Source: Streptomyces gobiensis
GTDB taxonomy: Bacteria > Actinomycetota > Actinomycetes > Streptomycetales > Streptomycetaceae
Direction of reading: 5' to 3'
Length of the DNA stretch: 64,000 nt
NCBI RefSeq assembly: GCF_021216675.1
Contig: NZ_CP086120.1
Span: forward strand, 4,152,501-4,216,500
In this document: piece by piece, positions 28,107-37,986 of the stretch
How positions within the stretch are numbered: position 1 is the stretch's first letter
How the letters are laid out: each line of letters begins with the position of its first letter
The notes under the pieces: generated by a model
The model's database searches: none
Seen by the model: only the letters and a program-made list of their open reading frames with translations
Told to the model about the DNA's origin: nothing
Position numbers and translations under genes: made by a program

Positions 28107-30650
28107 GTGAAGGCCATTCGTCGCTTTTCCGTACGTCCCGTCCTTCCTGAGTCCCTACGACCGCTCAGCGAGCTGGCGCGCAACCTGCGCTGGTCCTGGC
28201 ACCCCGATACTCGTGAGCTTTTCCGCTACGCCGACCCGGAAGGGTGGCGGGCGGCCGGAGGCGACCCCGTGCGGCTCCTGAGCTCCGTATCGGCCAACCG
28301 GCTGGCCCAGCTGGCCCGGGACCGTGGATTTCTGCGCCGGCTCGCCATGGGCATAGGGGATCTGCACGACTATCTGTCCGAGCCGCGGTGGTATCAGAGC
28401 GCGGGCGATCAGCTGCCCGCGGCCATCGCCTACTTCTCACCCGAGTTCGGCATCACCGCGGCGCTGCCGCAGTACTCCGGCGGCCTTGGCATTCTCGCCG
28501 GGGACCATCTCAAGGCCGCCAGCGATCTGGGTGTCCCGCTGATCGGGGTCGGGCTGCTCTACCGGCATGGCTACTTCCGGCAGTCGCTGTCCCGCGATGG
28601 CTGGCAGCAGGAACGCTATCCGGTCCTCGACCCCAACGAGCTACCGCTGGAGCTGATGCGCGAGGGCGGTGGTTCACCCGTTCAGGTGGAACTCACGCTG
28701 CCCGGCGACCGCCGCCTGCGCGCTTATGTGTGGCAGGCCCAGGTCGGCCGGGTGCCGCTGCTGCTGCTCGACTCCGATGTGGAGGACAACGCCTCGGCGG
28801 AGCGTGGCGTCACCGACCGGCTCTACGGCGGTGGCCGGGAGCAGCGGCTGCTCCAGGAGATGCTGCTCGGCATCGGCGGCGTCCGTGCGGTGCGCGCGTA
28901 CTGCCGTATCACCGGACACCCGGAGCCAGAGGTGTTCCATACGAACGAGGGGCACGCCGGCTTCCTCGGTCTGGAACGCATCCGCGAGCTGAGCCGCTAT
29001 GGCGTGAGCTTTGACGCCGCGCTGGAGGCCGTGCGCGCGGGCACGGTCTTTACGACCCACACCCCGGTCTCCGCCGGGATCGACCGCTTTGACCGCGAGC
29101 TGGTCGCCCGGCACTTCGGCGAAGACGGGGAGCTGCCCGGCATCGACGTCGCGCAGGTGCTGCGGCTGGGCATGGAGACCTATCCGGGCGGGGAACCCAA
29201 CCTCTTCAATATGGCCGTGATGGGTCTGCGACTGGCTCAGCGCGCCAACGGGGTGTCCACGCTGCATGGCGCCGTCAGCCGGGAGATGTTCGCCGGGCTG
29301 TGGCCAGGGTTTGACTCGGCCGAGGTGCCTATCACCTCCATCACCAATGGCGTACACGCACCGACCTGGGTGGCCCCCGAGGTCTCGGAGCGGACCTCCC
29401 GGCTGCCGGACAGCGACCTGTGGGAGCTCCGCCGTACCCTGCGCGAACAGCTGGTGCTGGAGGTACGGCAGCGGCTGTACGACTCCTGGCGGCAGCGCGG
29501 CGCCGCCCGGGCCGAGCTCGGCTGGATCAACGGTGTCCTGGACCCCGATGTCCTCACCATCGGCTTCGCCCGGCGGGTGCCCTCGTACAAGCGGCTCACC
29601 CTGATGCTGCGCGACCGCGACCGGCTGATGCGGCTGCTGCGCCACCCAGAGCAGCCGATTCAGCTGGTTGTCGCGGGCAAGGCACATCCGGCCGACGACA
29701 GCGGCAAGAAGCTCATCCAGGAGCTGGTGCGCTTCGCCGACCACCCTCAGGTGCGGCACCGGATCGTCTTCCTGCCGGACTACGGGATGGCGATGGCGCA
29801 GAAGCTCTACACCGGCTGCGATGTGTGGCTCAACAATCCGCTGCGGCCACTTGAGGCCTGCGGGACATCCGGCATGAAGGCAGCACTCAACGGCTGTCTC
29901 AATCTGTCCGTCCTGGACGGCTGGTGGGACGAGTGGTTCGAACCGGACTTCGGCTGGGCCATCCCTACCGCCGACGGGTCCGGAGCGGCCGATGACGACC
30001 GGCGTGACGCCATTGAGGCGACCGCGCTCTATGAGCTGCTGGAGGATCACGTCGCGCCGTGCTTCTATGAGCGGCCGCAGCGCTGGCTGGAAATGGTCCG
30101 GCAGACACTGGACCGGCTGGGGCCCAAGGTCCTCGCCGACCGGATGGTGCGCGACTATGTGCTGCGGCTGTACGCACCAGCCGCCCTCGCGCACCGGGAG
30201 CTGGACGCCAAGAGCGCCGGTGAGCTGGCCGACTGGAAGGCACGTATCCGGGCCCAGTGGCCGCACGTCGCCGTCGACCATGTGGAGACCGCCGACTCCG
30301 GAATCGGCTCCGCCGAGCTGGGCGGCTCGCTGGCGCTCCGGGTGCAGGTCGCCCTGGGCGAGCTGGCGCCACGCGAGGTGGAGGTGCAGGCGGTCGCGGG
30401 CCGGGTGGACGCCTCCGATTCCATCACCGATCCGGTCCATGTCCCGCTGAAGCCCACCAGCGGCCCGGATCCGGCGGGCCGCTGGCTCTTCGAGGGGCCG
30501 CTCGCCCTGGACCGTACGGGGCCCTTCGGCTATACGGTCCGCGTCCTGCCCGCACACCCGCTGCTGGCCAGCGGCGTGGAGCTGGGGCTGGCCGCGGCCC
30601 CACCGGAGGGCATCGCCTCCAGTGAGGCAGCGGGGGTGCTGATGCGCTGA
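28107..30650 (+). CDS. glgP: Alpha-glucan (glycogen/maltodextrin) phosphorylase
   Basis: An 847-residue PLP enzyme that releases glucose-1-phosphate from alpha-glucan. It belongs to the actinobacterial and archaeal-type phosphorylases, with an N-terminal domain (RPLSELARNLRWSWHPDTRE), catalytic region (AYFSPEFGITAALPQYSGGL) and the PLP-lysine segment EACGTSGMKAALNGCLNLS. The GTG at 28107 begins at VKAIRRFSVRP as in relatives, but its Shine-Dalgarno (gagg) nearly touches the start codon, so initiation may be weak. It is the degradative counterpart of the divergent GlgE set. Confidence 0.93.
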   Translation: MKAIRRFSVRPVLPESLRPLSELARNLRWSWHPDTRELFRYADPEGWRAAGGDPVRLLSSVSANRLAQLARDRGFLRRLAMGIGDLHDYLSEPRWYQSAGDQLPAAIAYFSPEFGITAALPQYSGGLGILAGDHLKAASDLGVPLIGVGLLYRHGYFRQSLSRDGWQQERYPVLDPNELPLELMREGGGSPVQVELTLPGDRRLRAYVWQAQVGRVPLLLLDSDVEDNASAERGVTDRLYGGGREQRLLQEMLLGIGGVRAVRAYCRITGHPEPEVFHTNEGHAGFLGLERIRELSRYGVSFDAALEAVRAGTVFTTHTPVSAGIDRFDRELVARHFGEDGELPGIDVAQVLRLGMETYPGGEPNLFNMAVMGLRLAQRANGVSTLHGAVSREMFAGLWPGFDSAEVPITSITNGVHAPTWVAPEVSERTSRLPDSDLWELRRTLREQLVLEVRQRLYDSWRQRGAARAELGWINGVLDPDVLTIGFARRVPSYKRLTLMLRDRDRLMRLLRHPEQPIQLVVAGKAHPADDSGKKLIQELVRFADHPQVRHRIVFLPDYGMAMAQKLYTGCDVWLNNPLRPLEACGTSGMKAALNGCLNLSVLDGWWDEWFEPDFGWAIPTADGSGAADDDRRDAIEATALYELLEDHVAPCFYERPQRWLEMVRQTLDRLGPKVLADRMVRDYVLRLYAPAALAHRELDAKSAGELADWKARIRAQWPHVAVDHVETADSGIGSAELGGSLALRVQVALGELAPREVEVQAVAGRVDASDSITDPVHVPLKPTSGPDPAGRWLFEGPLALDRTGPFGYTVRVLPAHPLLASGVELGLAAAPPEGIASSEAAGVLMR

Positions 30651-30677
30651 CAGCGCCTGGCCGGTGATACAGCTGAT

Positions 30678-32327
30678 TCAGCCCTCGACCTTCACGGCCG
30701 TCCAGGCGGCCGCAACGGCCTTGGCCTCGGCGCTGTCCGCGCCGTAGAGGTCACTGGCGGCCGTGATGGTTGCCCGGCGGGCGTCCGCGTAGTTGGTTGT
30801 GGACGTCATCTGCTCGGTGAGCGCCTTGAACCAGATCTGCTCCGCCTTGTCGATCCCGATACCCTGCAGCGTCGAGCCGTCGGCGGTCGGGGAGTTGTAC
30901 GTCACCCCGTTGATCTCCTTCTGCCCGCTGCCCTCGGCGAGCAGGAAGAAGAAGTGGTTGGCGATGCCCGAGGAGTAGTGGACATCGACATTGCCGGCGC
31001 CCGGCTTCCAGTAGTCGAGGGACTTGCCGTCCTTGGAGGGCTCGTCCATATACCGCAGCGGCTTGCCGTTGCCGAAGATGTCGATCAGCTCGCCCACGTG
31101 GTAGTCGGCCACATCGACATCGCTGCCGACATGGAACTCGACGGCCGCGGCGAAGATGTCGGAGGTGGCCTCGTTGAGGCCGCCGGACTCACCGGAGTAG
31201 ATCAGCTTGGCGGTGGCCGAGGTGACTCCGTGGGTCATCTCGTGGGCCGCGACATCGACCGAGGTGAGCGGCTTTTCGTTGTTCGCGCCGTCACCGTAGG
31301 TCATACAGAAGCAGGAGTCCGACCAGAAGGCGTTGACGTAGTTGTTGCCATAGTGCACCCGGGTGAGGGCGGCGACACCGTCACCGCGGATGCCGTCGCG
31401 GCCGTGCACATCCTTGTAGTAGTCCCAGGTGGCACCGGCGCCGTAGTGCGCGTCGACGCCCGCGGTCTCCCGGTTGGCCGGGGTGCTGTCGCCCCAGATG
31501 TCCTGCTTGCTGGTGAACAGCCTGCCGTTCCCGCCCTGACCATTCCTCATGTCATGCGTCTTGCCACCGCCGCGTGCGGCGTCGGTGAGTGAGTACGAGC
31601 CCTCCGAGCCCGAAGTGCCGAGCTCCACCTTGCCGCTGTACTGGCTGTGGCCGACACCGTTGCGGATGGCCTGGTACTCAAAGATCTTCTTGCCGGTCCC
31701 GGCATCGGTGATGACATGCAGTTCACTGGGTGAGCCATCGTCCTGAACACCGCCGATGACCCTCTCCCAGGCGAGCGTTGGCTTGCCATCGGCCGCCCAG
31801 ATCACTTTGCGCGGTGCCTGGCTGCCCTTCGCCTTTGAAGCGGCGGGCTTCTTCGCGGCCGGGGCCCGGGTGGACTTCACCGTGATTCTGGCGTTGGTCG
31901 ACTTGGTGACGCGCTTGGTCTCGCCGGACTTCGTCTTGTGCACCACCAGATCGCCGCCGAGCACGGGGAGTCCGGCGTAGGTGCGCTCATAGCGGGTGTG
32001 AGTGTCCCCGTTGCGGTTCTTGATGACGCTGCGGACCTCGAGCTTCTCCTGTGCGCCGAGGCCCAGTTCAGCGGCGACAGCGGCCTTCGCGGAGCTGGCG
32101 TCCGCCGCCTTGATGAGGTCGCCGTACTGCGCGGCCGAGAGCGTGGCGGGCAGGGCACCCGTCTGGACGGGTGGTGCGGCACCGGCTGATCCGGTGGCCA
32201 GGCCGGCGGCGAGCATCGCGGCCGCAGCGACAAGCGCCGCGCTCATGGTGGCGCGGCGACGGTGCGGACGGCGGGGCAGGCCGGATATGGGTGATATGCG
32301 GGCGGAGTTGTGGGATGCAGGTCTCAC
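30678..32327 (-). CDS. M4-family (thermolysin-like) zinc metalloprotease, secreted
   Basis: A 549-residue preproprotein. The twin-arginine-rich, hydrophobic N-terminus (RRPHRRRATMSAALVAAAAM, then AGLATGSAGAAP) is a signal peptide. A FTP/PepSY-type propeptide follows (about 55-215), then the catalytic domain with the zinc site VAAHEMTHG near residue 363 and the third ligand Glu in ESGGLNEATSD. The active His of the C-terminal domain is in NVDVHYSSGIANHFF. The GTG start at 32327 has gaggag at good distance. It faces glgP convergently across 27 bp. Confidence 0.94.
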   Translation of the reverse strand: MRPASHNSARISPISGLPRRPHRRRATMSAALVAAAAMLAAGLATGSAGAAPPVQTGALPATLSAAQYGDLIKAADASSAKAAVAAELGLGAQEKLEVRSVIKNRNGDTHTRYERTYAGLPVLGGDLVVHKTKSGETKRVTKSTNARITVKSTRAPAAKKPAASKAKGSQAPRKVIWAADGKPTLAWERVIGGVQDDGSPSELHVITDAGTGKKIFEYQAIRNGVGHSQYSGKVELGTSGSEGSYSLTDAARGGGKTHDMRNGQGGNGRLFTSKQDIWGDSTPANRETAGVDAHYGAGATWDYYKDVHGRDGIRGDGVAALTRVHYGNNYVNAFWSDSCFCMTYGDGANNEKPLTSVDVAAHEMTHGVTSATAKLIYSGESGGLNEATSDIFAAAVEFHVGSDVDVADYHVGELIDIFGNGKPLRYMDEPSKDGKSLDYWKPGAGNVDVHYSSGIANHFFFLLAEGSGQKEINGVTYNSPTADGSTLQGIGIDKAEQIWFKALTEQMTSTTNYADARRATITAASDLYGADSAEAKAVAAAWTAVKVEG

Positions 32328-32542
32328 ATGGGCTCCTCAGGGATGTGGGGGGTGTCCCAGGTGCATGGCAGCGTCCCATGCAGGACGCGTACATGTCAGG
32401 AGGCTGAAAGCTGGTTGACCGGAATTCGTCCGTTCCCACAACTTCCTTGTCCGGTATGCGGATCAACCCTCTGGCGCTGCCATGCCGTCCCCCGTAGTGC
32501 AGCGGGACATCGCGTCCCCGCACCGAAACGGAGGGAACGTCC

Positions 32543-33772
32543 ATGCATCAGCGAGCCATACGCACCCGCCATGCCATGACCGGGCTGGCGGCGGCATTAG
32601 CGCTGGGCGCCACCGCACTCACCGCCCCCGCACACGCGGCCACCGGGCCGGACCACGGGAACGACACCACACAGGCCGCCCTGGAGCGGATGGTCGAGAA
32701 CGGCGCACCGGGCGTGGGCGCCATGTCGCACCGCCCGGACGGGACATGGTTCGGCCAGGCCGGCGCCGCTGACCTCGACACCGGCCGGGAGCGCACCGCC
32801 AAGGACCGCTTCCGGGCGGCCAGCATCACCAAGACCTTTATCGCCACCGTGCTGCTCCAGCTGGAGGCCGAGGGCAAGCTGAGCCTGGACGACACCGTCG
32901 AGGACTGGCTGCCGGGCGTTGTACAGGGCAATGGCAACGACGGCAGCAAGATCACGCTGCGTCAGCTGCTCCAGCACACCAGCGGACTCTTCAACTACAC
33001 CGCCGACCCGGAAATGTGGGAGAGGTTCACCACCGGTTTCCCGCAGCACCGCTATGACACCTACAAGCCCAGGGAGCTGGTGTCCATCGCGCTCCAGCAC
33101 CAGCCCGACTTCGAGCCGGGCAAGGGCTGGTCGTACTCGAATACGGGCTATGTGCTGGCCGGAATGGTCATCGAGGAGGCGACGGGCAAGCCGTATGCCA
33201 AGGCCGTTAAGCAGCGCGTCATCAAGCCGCTGAAGCTCAAGGAGACCTCCTTCCCCGGCACCCGGGTGACGCTGCCGCGTCCGCACGCGGTGGCCTACTC
33301 CAAGCTCTGGAGTGAGGATCCGGACGCCAAGATCCACGACGTCACCGAGCTCAACCCCTCCTGGGCGGGCGCGGCAGGCGAGATCGTCTCGACGACCGGC
33401 GACCTCAACCGCTTCTTCGGCGCGCTCCTGCGCGGTGAGCTGCTGCCCAGACCACAGCAGTCCGCGATGTTCAACACTGTGCCGGTGGGAGACGAGTTCC
33501 CCGGGGAGTACGGGCTCGGGATCTACTCCCTGAAGCTCTCCTGCGACAAGACCGTATGGGGCCATGGCGGAAGCCTCCATGGCTCGCTCTCCAACGTCCT
33601 CGGGACCAGGAACGGCGACCATGTGCTCACCGCCAATATGAACGGCGACTGGCTGCGGGACGAGCAGGCCTACAGCGATCTGTTCGAGGCGGAGTTCTGT
33701 GGAAAGAAGCCCGGCCCGGGCGGCAGCGGACCCGCGCTCAACGGATCGGCCAGGCAGAGCCCGCTGAGCTGA
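32543..33772 (+). CDS. Secreted serine hydrolase (class C beta-lactamase / DD-peptidase fold)
   Basis: A 409-residue protein. Signal peptide about 1-33 (LAAALALGATALTAPAHA). Active-site motifs: Ser-X-X-Lys in ASITKTF near residue 94, YSN in WSYSNTGYV near 197, and HGG near 340 in the place of the KTG box. This is the R61-type DD-carboxypeptidase and esterase family, so it probably acts on peptidoglycan peptides or esters in the wall; beta-lactamase activity is not established. A Gly/Ser-rich tail ends it. Start ATG at 32543 has ggagg upstream. Confidence 0.9.
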   Translation: MHQRAIRTRHAMTGLAAALALGATALTAPAHAATGPDHGNDTTQAALERMVENGAPGVGAMSHRPDGTWFGQAGAADLDTGRERTAKDRFRAASITKTFIATVLLQLEAEGKLSLDDTVEDWLPGVVQGNGNDGSKITLRQLLQHTSGLFNYTADPEMWERFTTGFPQHRYDTYKPRELVSIALQHQPDFEPGKGWSYSNTGYVLAGMVIEEATGKPYAKAVKQRVIKPLKLKETSFPGTRVTLPRPHAVAYSKLWSEDPDAKIHDVTELNPSWAGAAGEIVSTTGDLNRFFGALLRGELLPRPQQSAMFNTVPVGDEFPGEYGLGIYSLKLSCDKTVWGHGGSLHGSLSNVLGTRNGDHVLTANMNGDWLRDEQAYSDLFEAEFCGKKPGPGGSGPALNGSARQSPLS

Positions 33773-33815
33773 GCCAGCCCTTCCCGAAAACGGGCTGAGC
33801 CAGCCCTTCCGAAAC

Positions 33816-33851
33816 GGCCCGCCCCCGCGGCTGAGCGCGCGGGGGCGGGCC
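33816..33851. terminator. Bidirectional terminator between convergent genes
   Basis: Arms ggcccgcccccgcg (33816-33829) and cgcgggggcgggcc (33838-33851) pair perfectly over 14 bp with an 8-nt loop. It serves both the serine hydrolase and the convergent ABC operon. Just before it, ctgagccagcccttcc is present twice in tandem (near 33770 and 33797). Confidence 0.7.
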
Positions 33852-33862
33852 AGGGCCGAAGA

Positions 33863-35677
33863 TCAGCTGAGGCTGTCCCGCCAGGCCCGGTGCAGATCCG
33901 CAAAGCGGCCCCCAGCCCCCGCGATGAGTTCAGCGGGCGTCCCGTCCTCGACAATCCGGCCGTCCGCCATCACCAGGACCCGGTCAGCGATCTCGACCGT
34001 GGACAGCCGGTGCGCGATGACCACCGACGTACGGCCCCGGAGCACCGTACGCATGGCCTGCTGGACCGCCCGCTCACCGGGAATGTCGAGCGAGGAGGTC
34101 GCCTCATCCAGGATGAGCACCGCCGGATCGGCCAGCAGAGCCCGGGCGAAGGAGACCAACTGCCGCTGGCCCGCCGAAATCCGGCCGCCACGCTTACGGA
34201 CATCGGTGTCGTAACCATCCGGGAGAGCCGTGATGAAGTCATGTGCCCCAATCGCCTTCGCGGCGCGCTCGATCTCCTCCCGGCTGGCGTCGGGGAGGCC
34301 GATGGCGATGTTCTCCGCGACCGTGCCGGAGAACAAGAACGCCTCCTGGGTCACCATGACCACACCCCGGCGCAGCTCCGGCAAGGCCAGCTCCCGCAGA
34401 TCGGTGCCGTCCAGCAGCACCCGGCCGCGGGTCGGCTCGTAGAACCGGGCCAGCAGCTTGGCCAGCGTCGACTTCCCCGCACCGGTCGCACCGACCACCG
34501 CCACCAGCTGCCCGGCGGACAGCGTGAGATCAAAGCGCGGCAGCACCTCGCCGCCGGTGCGATAGGCGAACCGGACCCCGTCGAAGACCACCTCGCGGCC
34601 CGGAAGCTCGCTCGCCCGCTCCGGCAGCGGCTTGGGGTCCGCCGGCTCCGGAACCCCCGGCTCCTGGGCGAGCAGCCCGGCGATCTTCTCCAGCGAAGCA
34701 GCGGCGGACTGATAGGAGTTGAGAAACATGCCCAGCCGGTCGATCGGGTCGTACAGCCGCCGCAGATAGAGCGCGGCGGCGGCCAGCACACCCAGCGCGA
34801 GCCTGCCGTCGGCGACTCGGTAAGCCCCCCACAGGACCATGGCGGCGACGACAATATTGGCGGTCAGTCGGGAGAGCACCACATAGCGGGCCATCTCGAG
34901 AATCGAGTCGCCGTTGACCCGCAGATGCTGGCCGTTGAGCTCCCGGAAGGCCGCGTCATTGGCGCCCTCCCTGCGGAAGGACTTCACCGGCCGAATGCCG
35001 TTCATGGTCTCCGCGAACTTTACGATGACGGCCGCGATCGCCGTGGACCGCTTGCGGAAGACCCGCATGGAGCGATGCTGGAAGTTCCGTACGAGGAGAT
35101 AGAGCGGCACGAAGGACAGCAACGCCGCACCACCCAGCCCCAGGTCGAGATAGAGCAGCATCGCGGAGATATAGACGACGGAAACGACGACGCCCAGCAG
35201 CTCCTGCAATCCCTCATCAAGCAGCTCCCGCAGCGACTCCACATCAGTCGTCGACCGGGAGATCAACCGCCCCGAGGTGTAACGGTCGTGGAAATCCACG
35301 CTGAGCGCCTGGGCATGCCGGTAGATCCGGCCGCGCAGCTCCAGCAGCACGCGCTGGTTGATACGCGCGGCAGCCCGCACAAAGGCGTACTGAAATCCGC
35401 CCGACAGCGCGGCACAGAGCAGATACGCCGCCGCAACGGTGATCAGCGGCCCATAGTCATCGGCGCGCAGCGCCGGTACGGCACGGTCGATGGCGTACGC
35501 GACCAGCAGCGGACCAGCCTGCACGGCGGCCTGCTGGAACAGCAGCAACAGCGCCGCGACGGCCACCCGGCGCCGGTGCGGGGCCAGCAGCGACCCGAGC
35601 AGCCGCCGGGACGCCCCGTCAGGGGCGGGCAGCACATCCCGGTCGAACGGGTCGTCGGCCTGCTCGGTGCTGCTCAA
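33863..35677 (-). CDS. ABC exporter subunit, membrane-ATPase fusion (second)
   Basis: A 604-residue half-transporter: six transmembrane helices (about 40-330) and an ATPase domain (about 365-600). Walker A is GATGAGKSTL. Walker B is LILDEATSSLD with a proper catalytic Glu. The signature motif reads ISAGQRQ instead of LSGGQ. The ATG at 35677 overlaps the stop of the upstream subunit by 4 bp. With its partner it forms a heterodimeric exporter of lipids, drugs or peptides; the substrate is unknown. Confidence 0.93.
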   Translation of the reverse strand: MSSTEQADDPFDRDVLPAPDGASRRLLGSLLAPHRRRVAVAALLLLFQQAAVQAGPLLVAYAIDRAVPALRADDYGPLITVAAAYLLCAALSGGFQYAFVRAAARINQRVLLELRGRIYRHAQALSVDFHDRYTSGRLISRSTTDVESLRELLDEGLQELLGVVVSVVYISAMLLYLDLGLGGAALLSFVPLYLLVRNFQHRSMRVFRKRSTAIAAVIVKFAETMNGIRPVKSFRREGANDAAFRELNGQHLRVNGDSILEMARYVVLSRLTANIVVAAMVLWGAYRVADGRLALGVLAAAALYLRRLYDPIDRLGMFLNSYQSAAASLEKIAGLLAQEPGVPEPADPKPLPERASELPGREVVFDGVRFAYRTGGEVLPRFDLTLSAGQLVAVVGATGAGKSTLAKLLARFYEPTRGRVLLDGTDLRELALPELRRGVVMVTQEAFLFSGTVAENIAIGLPDASREEIERAAKAIGAHDFITALPDGYDTDVRKRGGRISAGQRQLVSFARALLADPAVLILDEATSSLDIPGERAVQQAMRTVLRGRTSVVIAHRLSTVEIADRVLVMADGRIVEDGTPAELIAGAGGRFADLHRAWRDSLS

Positions 35678-37470
35678 CGCTCCTCCCCGTGACCCTCACC
35701 GGACATCAGATGGCGGTACTCCGCGCTGTCGCGCAGCAGCCGGTGATGGTCGCCGACGGCGGCTATCCGGCCCCCGGAGAGCAGCGCGACCCGGTCGGCG
35801 AGCAGCACGGTGGAGGGCCGGTGCGCGACCACCAGAGCCGTGGTCGTCGCCAGCACCTCGCGCAGCGCGGCCCCCACCCGGGCCTCGGTATGCACATCCA
35901 GCGCGGACAGCGGGTCATCCAGCACCAGAAAGCGGGGCCGTCCGACGACGGCCCGGGCCAGCGCGAGCCGCTGCCGCTGGCCTCCGGACAGGCTGAGTCC
36001 CTGCTCACCGACCTGGGTGTCGACCCCGCGCGGCAGCGCGTCCACAAACTCCTCGGCCTGCGCGATACGCAGCGCACGGCGCAGGTCATCATCGCCCGCG
36101 CCCGCCGCCCCCATCAGCACGTTCTCCCGCACCGACGCAGAGAACAGCGTCGGCTCCTCAAACGCCACCGCCACCATGGCCCGTAGCTCGGGCCGGGAAA
36201 GCGTGGCGATATCGGTGCCATCGACCGTGATCCGCCCACCGGTCACCTCATGCAGCCGTGGCACCAGCGCGGTGAGCGTCGTCTTCCCGCTGCCGGTCGC
36301 CCCAACGAGCGCCATGGTCTCCCCGGACCGGATATGCAGATCGACCCCGTCCAACACGGCCGGTGAGCCCTCCGCGGCATCGGGAAACCGAAACCGTACC
36401 CCCGCAAACCGCAGCCCGTCCCCGCCCTTCTCCACCGCACTGCCACCCTTGGCACACACCTGGGCCGGAACCTCCGCATCCATCACCTCGAAGTAGCGAT
36501 CCGTCGCCGTCGCCGCCTCATTGCTCATGGCGAGCAGAAACCCGATCGACTCAACCGGCCAGCGCAGCGCGAGCGCCGTGGACAGAAAGGCGACCAGCGT
36601 GCCCGCCGAGAGCCCGCCATCGGCGACCTGCACTGTGCCGAGCACCAGCGCCGCCCCGAGCGCCAGCTCCGGAAGAGTCATGATGAGCGCCCAGATCCCC
36701 GCCAGCAGCCGCGCCTTGTGCAACTCCGTGCCCAGCAGCCGCTGGGAGAGCCCCAGGAAGGCCCGAGCCTGACTGCGGTGCCGCCCAAATCCCTTGATGA
36801 TGCGGACGCCGAGCACCGCCTCCTCGACAACGGTCGTCACATCACCGACCTGGTCCTGCGCCTTACGCGCCACCACGAAGTACCGCTTCTCAAAAACCGA
36901 GCAGAGCGCCACCAGCGGCACCACCGGAGCCAGCACCACCAGCCCCAGCGTCCAGTCCTGGGCGAGCAGAATGACGCAGCCGATCACAATCGTCACGCCG
37001 TTGATCACCAAGAAGGTCAACGGAAAGGCGAGGAACATCCGCAGCAGCTGCAGGTCCGTAGTGCCCCGGGACAGCAACTGCCCACTGGGCCACCGGTCAT
37101 GAAAGGCAACCGGCAGCCGCTGCAGATGCCGATACAGATCCGCCCGCATCGCCGCTTCCACCCCAGCGAGCGGCCGCGCCACCAACCACCGCCGCACCCC
37201 AAAAAGCCCCGCCTCCGCCACCCCCACCAACAGCAGCAGCCCCCCACCGAGCCACACCCCACCGGTATCCCGCTCGGCAACCGGACCATCAATGATCCAC
37301 TTCAACACCAGCGGAATAGCCAGCCCCATAAACGACGCGGCGATCCCCACAACCGCCGCTGTGGCCAACCGCGCCCGCACGGGCCGCACGTACGGCCACA
37401 GCCGTAAGAGCGACCGCACAGCGGAGCGTCGATCCTCTGCGGAGGAAGCGGCAGCGGCAGCGGCAGTCAT
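35674..37470 (-). CDS. ABC exporter subunit, membrane-ATPase fusion (first)
   Basis: A 598-residue half-transporter of the same layout (helices about 25-320, ATPase about 350-598). Walker A GATGSGKTTL near 388 and signature LSGGQRQRLALARA are intact, but Walker B reads LVLDDPLSALD, with Asp in the place of the catalytic Glu. Paired with the ISAGQ partner this gives one degenerate and one consensus ATP site. Two starts are possible, ATG 37470 and GTG 37476; no good ribosome-binding site is seen for either. Confidence 0.92.
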   Translation of the reverse strand: MTAAAAAASSAEDRRSAVRSLLRLWPYVRPVRARLATAAVVGIAASFMGLAIPLVLKWIIDGPVAERDTGGVWLGGGLLLLVGVAEAGLFGVRRWLVARPLAGVEAAMRADLYRHLQRLPVAFHDRWPSGQLLSRGTTDLQLLRMFLAFPLTFLVINGVTIVIGCVILLAQDWTLGLVVLAPVVPLVALCSVFEKRYFVVARKAQDQVGDVTTVVEEAVLGVRIIKGFGRHRSQARAFLGLSQRLLGTELHKARLLAGIWALIMTLPELALGAALVLGTVQVADGGLSAGTLVAFLSTALALRWPVESIGFLLAMSNEAATATDRYFEVMDAEVPAQVCAKGGSAVEKGGDGLRFAGVRFRFPDAAEGSPAVLDGVDLHIRSGETMALVGATGSGKTTLTALVPRLHEVTGGRITVDGTDIATLSRPELRAMVAVAFEEPTLFSASVRENVLMGAAGAGDDDLRRALRIAQAEEFVDALPRGVDTQVGEQGLSLSGGQRQRLALARAVVGRPRFLVLDDPLSALDVHTEARVGAALREVLATTTALVVAHRPSTVLLADRVALLSGGRIAAVGDHHRLLRDSAEYRHLMSGEGHGEER

Positions 37471-37603
37471 CAGCACCGAGACTACGGTTCGCCACTGTCA
37501 CACTTCACTGGGTTTTTGGGCCTAGACCCTTGGCCCTACGCCACTGAACGCGCCCATATCCGCTGGGGCGCTGAAGGGTCGCCCACGGCCACGGACTCCA
37601 GGT

Positions 37604-37768
37604 TCATCGCGCAGCTCGCCTGATGGACCGGCAGCGGGCGCACGCACAGGGCGGGTAGCTGATGGAGTCGGGAAGGAGCGCAGGATCCCCCGCCCTGAAC
37701 TCCCGAGGCTCCCGGACCGTGACGCGGCGGCCGTCCGGACGTACCCGGTAAACCTTGATCGTCATCAT
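37604..37768 (-). CDS. Small basic Cys-containing protein
   Basis: A 54-residue frame reading MMTIKVYRVRPDGRRVTVRE onward, ending with a cysteine cluster (PPCACARCRS). It overlaps the preceding gene by 4 bp (ATGA) on the same strand and has coding-like GC bias, so it is probably real. Small proteins of this type follow XRE regulators in Streptomyces accessory clusters. No function is known. The CXC..C group could bind metal. Confidence 0.65.
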   Translation of the reverse strand: MMTIKVYRVRPDGRRVTVREPREFRAGDPALLPDSISYPPCACARCRSIRRAAR

Positions 37769-37986
37769 GGCTGCTGCTCACCACCGTCAAGGAGCTGCCG
37801 CAGCTGCTCGCCCGCGAAGGTGATCGCCAGGGCTTCCACCAGGGCGCTGTCCCGGTCGATCCAGCGCAGCCCCAGAGTATCCTGGTGCAGGCCATCGTGA
37901 CCAGCTCGAAGGACACAGGGGATGTGACCCCCGTCTGTGCATCGGTGGTCGGGACGCTTGGAGCCGCACAGCCGATCGCCGCTCAT
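37765..37986 (-). CDS. Small Cys/His-rich protein, zinc-finger-like
   Basis: A 73-residue protein. The first half has C, H, C and H residues spaced like a small zinc ribbon (CGSKRPDHRCTDGG, then PCVLRAGHDGLH) and ends with the phrase GLRWID; the second half is a helix. It overlaps both neighbours by 4 bp. Similar short proteins with a C/H-rich AGHDGxH segment are common in actinophages and integrated elements. Role unknown; nucleic-acid binding is inference. Confidence 0.72.
   Translation of the reverse strand: MSGDRLCGSKRPDHRCTDGGHIPCVLRAGHDGLHQDTLGLRWIDRDSALVEALAITFAGEQLRQLLDGGEQQP

Noticed and set aside
37536..37916. 126-codon minus-strand frame overlapping two small genes
   Set aside because: It is out of phase with the coupled small genes that have ATGA overlaps and C/H motifs; no features of its own.
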